Shown: in pieces, positions 1 through 19,800 of the stretch
Layout: each line of letters begins with the position of its first letter
Numbering within the stretch: the first letter of the stretch is position 1
Assembly: GCA_037893225.1 (NCBI GenBank)
Contig: JAZGUH010000085.1
Coordinates: 558,001 to 622,000 of the forward strand
DNA from: Hippasteria phrygiana
Lineage: Eukaryota; Echinodermata; Asteroidea; Valvatida; Goniasteridae
DNA length: 64,000 nucleotides
Reading direction: 5' to 3'
Notes under the pieces: model-generated
The model's database searches: none
Seen by the model: only the letters and a program-made list of their open reading frames with translations
What the model was told of the DNA's origin: nothing
Position numbers and translations under genes: made by a program

Positions 1-1
1 T

Positions 2-589
2 CTCCAACAGGTAATTGAGGGCTACCGCAAAGATCTTGAGCACCCTGAAACGACTGAACGAGCGGAACTCATTGAGCGTGAAATTAAGAAAGCCGAAGAG
101 CAGCTTGAAGCAACCCAAGAAAGCATCGACACTATCAACTTTGAACTCCGGTCACAGGTCCGCCAAATCCGTGAGACTTTAACAAGGGTCTTAGACAAAG
201 ACATAAGCCTGGCCGAGCGCATGCGCACCCTCTTCCGCGAGCAAGGGATCACAATTGTGTCTATTCTCACCGCGATAGGAATGGCGATCAGCACGCTAGT
301 CCTTGCTCTGACTGGTGGTGCCACACCCTTGCCGACCCCGACCCCACCGCAGCCGTCTGACAAGGGTGGGGCAAAGGAGTGGGTAAAAAAGCATCTCCAA
401 TCTCTTGGGCGCATGTTAGCCAAACTAGCTGGTAAAGCAGCCGCTGCCCTTCCGGGAATTATTGGCTCGATAGTCTCCTGGATCCTAAGCCTCCTTGCAA
501 AAACCGCGGGCTGGCTGGCCGGAAACTTGTGGGCCGTCGTCGTTGCTGTCGGAGGTTTGCTGCTCGTGGCAGCCCGCGAGTGGCTGTAG
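2..589 (+). CDS. Partial ORF of virus-like block: coiled coil plus two hydrophobic segments (C-terminal part)
   Basis: The frame is open from the left edge to a TAG at 587-589, giving the last 195 residues of a longer protein; the first ATG inside (221) is probably internal. Residues about 1-70 are rich in Glu, Arg, Lys and Leu and look like a coiled coil. A hydrophobic segment spans about 83-103, followed by a Pro/Thr linker and a Lys/Ala-rich amphipathic stretch. A longer hydrophobic tail covers about 150-195. The shape suggests a membrane-spanning or membrane-disrupting structural protein, but I do not know the function. It converges on the next gene with only 5 nt between stop codons. From memory, similar tails recur as uncharacterised intronless ORFs in aquatic animal genomes; I cannot name the family. 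Confidence 0.7.
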   Translation, partial: LQQVIEGYRKDLEHPETTERAELIEREIKKAEEQLEATQESIDTINFELRSQVRQIRETLTRVLDKDISLAERMRTLFREQGITIVSILTAIGMAISTLVLALTGGATPLPTPTPPQPSDKGGAKEWVKKHLQSLGRMLAKLAGKAAAALPGIIGSIVSWILSLLAKTAGWLAGNLWAVVVAVGGLLLVAAREWL

Positions 590-594
590 CAGAG

Positions 595-2016
595 CTACCT
601 AAGAAGCCAAAGCGTCAGTAGCCCTACGGCAACTCCACTAACAACGAGGGCTGTTTTTTCATCCTCATGGTCTTGTGCGGCCATACCGGCGGACAAATGC
701 TCAGAGCTACCAGTGGGCGCTGCCGGCAAGGGTGGAGGCCCGACGGGCCCCCTTTCGCCAGCGTCGTTGGCGTCGGGCAGGTCGTAGCTGGGGGGAGCAT
801 GCGGTTGAGGTGGGACCGCGGTCTTTACAGGTCCCACCTCGGCTGGCTGTGCTGGCCTTGCAGCCGGCCCCTCCATGTCGTGCACGTCTGGCTGTGACGG
901 AGTCGAGGCGTTTACGCCAGTGTTGATGCCCATTGGTCCCGCAATGACTATCTCGTTGTTGTAGTTCTGAATGGTTCCAATCTGCAGCTCCATGTTGCTG
1001 GGGGCCATGTACAACCCGCTCCCGAAGGCGAAGTCTACCTTAGAGCGGGCGTATCGAAGTACGTCCTGGTAGCGCGCTATCGCGCTTGGGAGGTCCACGA
1101 GACTTGAGATCGCGTCTTCAACGTTTGCCAAGAACTGTTTCTGGGCGTCGAATGCGCTGCCTGTACCGAGAATGCTCGAGCGGATCTGTGCTTGCGCACC
1201 TAGGATGGCCCAGACATACGTGCGGATAGAGTCATTGATTCTTTCAACCCCGGGCTGGGTAAAACCTTTCGATTTGTCGAGGACAAATGTCTTCCACGCC
1301 TCGTTCACTTCATCATCTTGTTCGATGTAGTCGACATTATACGGGTTTCCTGCCTTGCCAGATGCCGGAAGCGACATGAGGTCTTTCCGGTACGTGTTTG
1401 ACGCCAGACGTTTGCTGGGGTCGACAACATTTCTGAGCGTATCACCGACATATTTGATAGTTCGCATATGACCATACCACCAGTGATACGGCGTTCCCAG
1501 ACCACTGTTATCACCGTGTTGTAGTCGCCAGTCGGTGCGTGGAGAGAGAGCAAACTCAGCGCAGATTTGCTCATACGCCCTCTGGTTGTATGGGGTGTCA
1601 AAGGCATCCCATGTGCCATCCTGGGGGAGCGGCACTTGCATCTCTACAAGAATCCTGCGGATCTGGTAGTACACATGGAAGCAGAAGACCGATCGTTCCA
1701 TCGGGTTCTCAGAGTTAAGATGGTCCTCTGCAGAGACGCCGCACCCTGTGGTAGCACACCACACTGCAAAGTTGACCTTGTTTTGCCAAAAGCTCATCGG
1801 GCTTGAGAGCCACCTGTCTACTACATCAACACTTTTTACACGTGGCAGCTTGTACCGCTCCGCCGACAAGATATCTAGAAAGGCGGTGCCAAAGCTCGCC
1901 GCGCCGGTAGCCACCTGTATGTCCACATGTTGTAATTCTAGGTCCTTTGTTATAGAGTATACCCCGCCTTTTTCATAAGACACATCTGTATTAAAGGTGT
2001 GTGCTTGGTCCATCAT
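595..2016 (-). CDS. 473-residue tail-anchored protein of virus-like block, unknown family
   Basis: This is an uninterrupted 473-codon ORF without introns, beginning with two adjacent Met codons (2016 and 2013). Residues about 1-360 look globular, with many Trp, Tyr and His and a mix of alpha and beta character. Residues about 375-445 are Pro/Ala/Gly-rich and probably flexible. The last 20 residues form a hydrophobic helix starting KTALVV and ending in Arg, typical of a tail anchor. The start lies 8 nt from the divergent ATG at 2025, and the stop lies 5 nt from the convergent upstream ORF. Length and position would suit a structural protein of a virus-like element, but no signature motif identifies it. 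The open frame shows little decay. Confidence 0.75.
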   Translation of the reverse strand: MMDQAHTFNTDVSYEKGGVYSITKDLELQHVDIQVATGAASFGTAFLDILSAERYKLPRVKSVDVVDRWLSSPMSFWQNKVNFAVWCATTGCGVSAEDHLNSENPMERSVFCFHVYYQIRRILVEMQVPLPQDGTWDAFDTPYNQRAYEQICAEFALSPRTDWRLQHGDNSGLGTPYHWWYGHMRTIKYVGDTLRNVVDPSKRLASNTYRKDLMSLPASGKAGNPYNVDYIEQDDEVNEAWKTFVLDKSKGFTQPGVERINDSIRTYVWAILGAQAQIRSSILGTGSAFDAQKQFLANVEDAISSLVDLPSAIARYQDVLRYARSKVDFAFGSGLYMAPSNMELQIGTIQNYNNEIVIAGPMGINTGVNASTPSQPDVHDMEGPAARPAQPAEVGPVKTAVPPQPHAPPSYDLPDANDAGERGPVGPPPLPAAPTGSSEHLSAGMAAQDHEDEKTALVVSGVAVGLLTLWLLR

Positions 2017-2024
2017 GACTCATC

Positions 2025-2735
2025 ATGTTCATTACACTGACTCAGCTTCAAAATAAAGAAACGTCTGTTTTCCAGACTGCAATAGACAATACGCGCGGCA
2101 ATCTCCATGTCGCCCTGCGAGGCTTCCATTATGAGGTTGGCTATCGTAATATAGGTTCTTCGTCTAAATTTCTCTGGCGCCCTGCCGACGCAAGCGATGC
2201 TACCCCTCGGCGCCCTATCGACTCAATCGATGATGCCCCTCGAGAATTTACGGTACCTCCAGGCATGTATAACTTTGAAGAGCTAGAAGAATATTTCGAA
2301 GAAAATATTCCCGTTTTAACGCTCGAGATTTCCAGAGCAACTCGTTTATCCAAGATCAATATCCCCCAAGGCAGCATAAAACTCGGTCGTTCTTTACGTC
2401 AGATCTTAGGCATCGACGAAAAAAACTGGTTGTATGGAGAATATGAGGGAGATGAGCAGGTAAAAGTTCTTGTCCACAAGTGGTTTTATATTTATCTCGA
2501 CCAACTCTCAACAAGCTCTAATCTTGTTGATGGTGCCCCCTCGACCCTGCTTGCGATAGTCCCAGCCGTAGCTAGTGGTGTTGGAGATATAAACCCATAC
2601 TACCCCATGTACAAAGAGCTAGAGGCAGGGTACATACATCAATTGAATCTACGCGTATTAGATGAAAACGGCGCGATAGTGCGAAACCGTGAGAGACCCA
2701 TTACTGCAGTCCTTGAGATTCGAGAAAATGCCTAA
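2025..2735 (+). CDS. 236-residue protein, possible single jelly-roll minor capsid (penton-like)
   Basis: An intact 236-codon ORF starts at ATG 2025, 8 nt from the divergent gene. The first half has the order PPGMYNFEELEEYF (about residues 79-92), beta-rich segments, then SLRQILGID (about 124-132). The second half has YIYLDQL (about 157-163), an S-x-N-L-V-D-G turn, and a C-terminal strand pair around LNLRVLDENG and ITAVLEI. This alternation of beta strands and turns resembles single jelly-roll minor capsid (penton-like) proteins of Polinton/adintovirus-type elements; that is recognition by pattern, not by alignment. The stop overlaps the start of the next ORF (ATGCCTAA, 2728-2735), so the two are probably co-transcribed. 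The alternative is an unrelated beta-sandwich protein. Confidence 0.65.
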   Translation: MFITLTQLQNKETSVFQTAIDNTRGNLHVALRGFHYEVGYRNIGSSSKFLWRPADASDATPRRPIDSIDDAPREFTVPPGMYNFEELEEYFEENIPVLTLEISRATRLSKINIPQGSIKLGRSLRQILGIDEKNWLYGEYEGDEQVKVLVHKWFYIYLDQLSTSSNLVDGAPSTLLAIVPAVASGVGDINPYYPMYKELEAGYIHQLNLRVLDENGAIVRNRERPITAVLEIRENA

Positions 2736-3402
2736 GCTGGCAACAGCGCCGCCGGTCGAGAGGGAGTTGATATATCCCAAGCTCGATATGCCCGCGACAG
2801 AGTCGCAGCAAGACGAGGGGTCTAGCTTCCGTCTTACTGAAAGCCGCAACCTCGAGCGCCGCCTAGAGCACGAGAGAGATGAAAGAGCCAAGCTGTACAA
2901 AAAGTACCGCAGAGTCATCAACGTCGTTGATGGTGTTGACACAGCGCTGTTCGCATCTAGTCTGGGAATGGGTGTGGCGGGTGTGGGTCTGCTCTCCACA
3001 ATTATAGCCGCACCTGTTGTCGGTGTACTTGAGGCGGCTGCGATTGCTTGTGGTCTGGCCAGTATTGCCGGAAAGTACGTCTCTCGGCGGCTCCTAGTGA
3101 AAGCCAAGAAACACGACGAGATTCGCGTTCTCGCCCTATCTAAGCTCAGCAGCATATCTGATGTGATCTCAAACGCACTTCGCGATGGGCACATCTCCCC
3201 TGAGGAGTTCAAGCTCGTACTCAACGAGATAGAAAAATATGACCGAATGAAGGTTGATATTCAGAAAAAATCTCGCAAAGTTTACACCGCTCAAAGTAGC
3301 GGGGCGGCAAAAAACGAGCTCATGGCCGAGGCCCGAGCCTCAATAATGAAAGAGCTCGCTGCTGCCGTAACGACAGCCCCAGCGAGAACGACATTGAAAT
3401 AG
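2728..3402 (+). CDS. 224-residue membrane-inserting protein of virus-like block, unknown family
   Basis: The first ATG in the frame is at 2728 and overlaps the preceding stop by 8 nt; upstream in-frame codons offer only GTG. Residues about 38-65 form a charged probable coiled coil. Residues about 70-115 are a long Gly/Ala/Val-rich hydrophobic region able to form two membrane helices. A charged helical C-terminal half follows, containing DGHISPEEFKLV, which superficially resembles an EF-hand-type helix but is not a full loop. The protein ends at TAG 3402. No family is recognised. The overlap with the capsid-like ORF implies translation from a shared transcript, as in compact viral genomes. Confidence 0.7.
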   Translation: MPKLATAPPVERELIYPKLDMPATESQQDEGSSFRLTESRNLERRLEHERDERAKLYKKYRRVINVVDGVDTALFASSLGMGVAGVGLLSTIIAAPVVGVLEAAAIACGLASIAGKYVSRRLLVKAKKHDEIRVLALSKLSSISDVISNALRDGHISPEEFKLVLNEIEKYDRMKVDIQKKSRKVYTAQSSGAAKNELMAEARASIMKELAAAVTTAPARTTLK

Positions 3403-3897
3403 AATGTGGTTGCTTTGCTCTGTTCCGTGTATCAAACACATTCCCCGATCGTCCGCCTCCGTACAACATACCAGATTGACTGGTACGCTTTTTGATCCGC
3501 GTCTGTATGTACGTGGAGGTGGCAGCAGAGCTGGAAATAGGCTGGGAGCCCCGCGGGGTAAATTGGCTCTCCGGTGAAAAAGCGCCACAGAACCCCTATT
3601 GTGTACAATGGAAATCAGCTCTGCTGTCAAATACATGCACAATTGTGGAAATTGTCCCAGAACCCCCATTATATATACTACTACTAAACTTCATAATGTA
3701 AGACAACGCTAATGCACGCGTATAAGACGCTGCATCTCGTGCGTGTGCGTACGCGCCACGACAGACAGGCACGGAGCGCCTTCACATGCATGTGTTTTGT
3801 ACTGAGCAAATGGGAGAAAAAGTGGGGTAAAAAAGCTTCGCATAATTTCCTTTTTACGGGAGGTTTTTGCATTTTTCGTAAGAAGGCATTTATGAAT
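3403..3897. other. Spacer between virus-like ORF block and inverted repeat
   Basis: No supported gene is seen in these roughly 500 bases. An AT-rich TATA-like stretch (TTATATATACT) occurs near 3669. The interval separates the last ORF of the block from the large palindrome at 3898-4063, and may hold the right end of the mobile element. Confidence 0.4.
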
Positions 3898-4063
3898 GGG
3901 GATAAAAATGTGATGACCCGGTCTTTACCAGTCAATAATAACCTTGAAGGGTCGTGACCGCTGCTAATGGACCTCGCTTTCGGCTCGGTCCATTAACAGC
4001 GGTCACGCCCCTCCTCGGTTATTATTGACATGTTCAAGACCGGGTCATCACACTTTTATCCCC
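3898..4063. repeat. 166-bp inverted repeat (hairpin) right of virus-like block
   Basis: The left arm begins GGGGATAAAAATGTGATG and the right arm ends with its near-complement CATCACACTTTTATCCCC. The arms meet around the core GGACC/GGTCC at roughly 3969-3990 with only a short loop. The whole can fold into one long hairpin. It could be a foldback MITE or a terminal structure of the neighbouring block. Confidence 0.85.
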
Positions 4064-4108
4064 TTATTAAATTACTGCTAACTGCCTGGCCTGACCTGAA
4101 ATATACAA

Positions 4109-4225
4109 ATCAACAAAATTAGCTGGCCTAACGTTTCAAACTTAAGCAAGTTTTCTCAGAGTTCTTTCTTGAGAAAGAACTTGCTCAAGTTCGATCTGTT
4201 ATTGGCCGGCTAGTTTTGTTGATCA
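4109..4225. repeat. Foldback MITE, 'GCTGGCC' family
   Basis: Arms run from ATCAACAAAATTAGCTGGCC to a mirrored GGCTAGTTTTGTTGAT. The hairpin tip TTCTTTCTTGAGAAAGAA is self-complementary. The same family recurs at 33752-33880, and end fragments occur near 27391 and 31208. Confidence 0.8.
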
Positions 4226-4287
4226 GTTTAAAGTATGGATGGAAATTTTCTAAAAACAAAACACTAAATTATTTCATTCCACTGTAC

Positions 4288-15827
<11,540 letters not shown>

Positions 15828-16835
15828 GGTAACTCGACTACCTGGTTACCCACAAAGTTCTATATTTCAATAGCCAGAAATCTGAAGAAAAAAAAAGATT
15901 ATCGACCAAAACCTTTAGGTAACAGGAAATTGTACATCTCTAAGGATTACTTTACACCCTAACCCTGCCAAACGCAGCACATTGCATCTATGCTGCACTC
16001 TGCAGCCAAGTCAATTTGACAAACTATGCAATCTGATGCGTCTGGCAGGGTTCTAGCCAAAAGGCCCTGGAGGGTTAGGGTTAAAGCAGTCAGTGCCAAC
16101 ACTGCCAACCTGTTCTCCTAGCTACCACCTGGAAATAAAATCTGATAATGCCAATGACAATGCCTACGATTTCCTTTTGAATGAAATCCATTCATAGGGA
16201 TATGAACTCAGGAGGGAGTACAATAAACTTGCGCAAAACTCCAGATTGCGCTCGATAGGTGCATTAAAGTTAAACAACAAATTACACTAGCCATGCTAGC
16301 AGAAGAATGACAACAAAGTTCACAAATAGTTAACACATCAGATCAATCATGTCATAACTTGGACCCTTTATCGCCTTTTTTTTAACATTCCGACATGATC
16401 GGCAAGTTACTCGGACTAACGCATAACGTTAATAATAAACAAACATTGCGTTTGGGCAGCTTTATTCTCAACCTGCGAGATCGAGAGTGTGAGGCTACGT
16501 TCAGTGACTGCAGTGAGTGTGCTGTGTGGCTTGCAGTTCTTGCGTTAAGATGTCAAATCTTAGTCTTTATAAAATTATACCTTGATCGAAAACAGTCTTT
16601 CTTTTCCGTGGGTCTCATAAGCTTTATAATCGCCCAGCTGCAGTTACCTTGCGACGTCGACCGATCAATTGGTTTTGTAAATACAACAAAAACATTAGTT
16701 CCACGGCGTACCGGCTGGCTACGCCCATCGTATGACATGACCATGCACACGCACACAGCGCACTCGCATATTTTTCCGTTTTTCTGGCATCCCGACAACT
16801 AGAGCGCCCTCAAGCGACTGAATTGGAATGTAAAC
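15828..16835. promoter_or_regulatory. Divergent PCYT2/CENPX promoter interval
   Basis: About 1.0 kb separates the two start codons, which point away from each other, so both promoters and 5' UTRs must lie here unless unseen 5' exons exist. No clear TATA box is near either start. A TTAA-type MITE (15957-16080) sits on the PCYT2 side. Confidence 0.6.
15957..16080. repeat. 'CCCTAACCCTGCC' MITE inside the promoter interval
   Basis: It starts CCCTAACCCTGCCAAACGCA and ends GGAGGGTTAGGG followed by TTAA; the left TTAA is decayed. Sister copies lie at 20156, 38728 and 43678. Confidence 0.83.
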
Positions 16836-16871
16836 ATGGCCGAAGATGGAAGCGGCGCAACTTTCAAAGTG
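16836..16871 (+). CDS. CENPX: CENPX exon 1
   Basis: It encodes MAEDGSGATFKV, ending at donor GTAAGG in phase 0. The AACATGG start context is favourable. Confidence 0.88.
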
Positions 16872-19800
16872 GTAAGGAAATAAGCCTAAATGCGCCTGAT
16901 ACAACAGTTTTTGTCGCAATCCAATCTTGAATGATTGAAAAAAAGCGACTGAAGTTGTTATTTTCCAACGAATTTATTGCTTTTTAAGAGGATTTGGTCC
17001 GAGTTTTATCATTCATAGCCGACCTATCAATCATCCTACCCCACCACCTGCTTGTGACGTCACAGTGACGGTCACACAAGTCAGACAGAAGGCTAGGCAT
17101 CGTGGAAAGGGAAAATTAGCAATGTTTGTGCTTTTCTCGGAAAGAGTTCCATATCCGGCCATCACTTGGACCTCGTGCACAAAGTCTATGGGCCATGACA
17201 GAAAAAGTCAAAGTATTTTCAAAGAAAAAGTTTAATTTTTTTCCCTCCTAAATTTGTGTTTCTTCATGACATGAGATTTACACATTTTTTGTAGTTTTTA
17301 AGTGATATCAGGGGGAAAATAAGTGATGGCCGGATATGGAACTCTTTCCGTCGGTGCTACAAACATACTAAAAAACACTTTAAATATGTTCAGTTCTCTT
17401 GTCCAACATGTCTCTTTCATTTTTAATGCGTCTCGGAACAAGGAAACACCAACGGTTGCCAGAATTTTTGTTGTAAATGACGGCCATCTTGAAAATAAAA
17501 TATAAGAAATAAAAAGCCCCTCTTCCTCCTTTTTTTTTTTTTAAACCGGACGTGAAACAAGTTTATTTTTTTTACTCGGCCTTACGGAACATATTTCCAA
17601 GGTGTCAGTGTAAAAATGATAACGTGCGTGACTAAATGTATATAGTCGCCGGGTCCTTTTTGTCGCCACTTGTACGCATGTACATACGAGTGGCGACAAA
17701 AAGAACCCGGCAACTATATAGTCACGCACGTTAGTGTGCAATATTTACTGACAAATGTGGAAAAACTGAAGCATTGCCATATATCCGAACATTCAGACTG
17801 GGACTGCATGCATATATGCTGCCTGTACTAGCATGAGCAGTGTATGCAGCCACAGCACTACAGACCAAGGGCACCACTCTGAAATTTCTAATTTTCCAAT
17901 AGTCCCACTTTTCTGAACCAAACTGGTAGACCCCCGAAATGATTTTCGTCAATGATTTTCAGATAAACAGCGAATTTTCAAGGAATGGTATAAAGTGCAC
18001 ACTGCGTACATTATTAACCCTAACGTCCTAAGCATTCACTTGGGGCACAGTACACTGTACTACAAAATATTACTCAATCCTCATAGGCCAGTGTAGTAAT
18101 AGTACTGCATACTACAGTTTACTCAAGTAGTATTTTGTAGTATTCGGTGACTTTAGGGTTAATAATCTACTTTTGAATGCTCTTTCCAAACTATAGCAAT
18201 TTTAGGATGAATGCTTCTTGAAGTTGTAGCCCACTTGGGCATCTTCAAGACAATGTATCCCTTAAACAGAAGTAGATTTATTCACCATTGTTCATAATAC
18301 TCTCGAACATTTTTAAGCCTTTATTGTAAAACCCCCCCCCCCCCCCCCCGACACCAGCATGCTAGCAGTTTGAATGACAGAATGTTACAAATTTGGGTAG
18401 CATGAATCTTTGGCATTAAATAAAAACATTACCCAAAATTTGAAAATTCAGTGAACAATATTTTAAAAAGAAAAAAAAAAAATTATTTAATTTAGTATCT
18501 TGATACATATTCAGAAGATACAATTTAAGTAATTTATTCCTCTATTTATTATTTGCTCCAACAAATGATTGAACTTGGACAGTTATTAATTTTGTTCATA
18601 TATTTTCAATGTCAATTACGACAGGAAACAGTTCAAAAGTTACTTCAAAGCACCTTCCAGGATGACAAGACAAAGAGTAAGTTTGGAACCAGAGGCCTCT
18701 GGCTTTTTTCCATTCAACCATTCTCCTTATTAGCACAGTGGATAAGCAGTTGGTTCTCAGCAGGGGGGGGGCAACTTTCCCCCCCCCCCCCAGCGGCATT
18801 TGAGGCGTCATAAAAAACAAAAGGAAATAGTGTTTTTGCGACGGTTTAAGACGGTTCAGACGTTGTTTGCCCTCCCTGGCACAAAAAGCTGGATACGCTA
18901 CTGCTTCTCTCCCTTCCCTGTGTTATTTTCCGGCAAGTGTTCTGTATCCCAGCCACCACATATTCGCTTCAAACCATAACAAATTTCACCTCACCTTGTG
19001 TTTTCATTGAAGACAATCCATTCAGCCTTGCAGAACTGAAATCCTCTCAGGAAAAGTGTTTTTTTAAGGCAATATTTAGAGCGCACATATTGTTTGCACG
19101 TCAAATTATGTAGGCAGCCATAATGAACCATTCTTTTTTTAAATTGGGACTGTTCTTTTTAAACTTCTTCCGCCAAGGTACTGAACACCCATTCCTCGCA
19201 AAAATCCTCCTAAAAACAATATGTGCCCCTTTTAAAACTTGTTGGTGTTTATAAAACCCCAAAATATTGGTAGCCGGATACAAAACTATTTCCCATTTTC
19301 CTCAATGTTCTTATTTAACAAATGCTTCTTATCTATAGACTAATACCCAATCTGCCATTTCCTTTGTTCCCTTCACTGCCACTGCCTATTCCCAACCCCT
19401 GCTTTTCAACCCCTCTATTTTTGTTCATCTTTCTTTCGACCAGTGTATTTCCCAGTTTGTCAATATCTATTTTGTTATCATTCAGCATTTGAGAAAGCTT
19501 CAAAACACCAAGCCGTCCTCACTGTTATATATTTCAGATCATTCTAGTTAGCCACAGGTTTGTAGAAGTATGTTATTGCAATTTTCAATATAACAAAGAA
19601 AACTGACAGGAGCGGAATGTAAATCAGTGCCTTTCTCAACAAAGATACTGATAAATTTGGAGAATTGGAGACCACCAGCATTAGGCAATCTAGCTAGCTC
19701 AGTTGGTAAAGCGCCGGTACAGTAATCCGGAAGTCACAGGTTCCAGGCGCCTCCTGCCTGTTTTCGTCGTTCACCTTGAAAATAAAATCGCAATTACCTG

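Noticed and set aside
22..423. 133-codon minus ORF opposite the left partial gene
   Set aside because: It is the antisense shadow of a frame with coherent coiled-coil and membrane features.
667..1978. Several plus-strand ORFs within the 473-residue gene
   Set aside because: Short, overlapping and compositionally biased; the minus frame is continuous over 1.4 kb.
4064..4287. Last exon of PCYT2
   Set aside because: No frame resembles the expected C-terminal segment and the interval is mostly foldback MITE.
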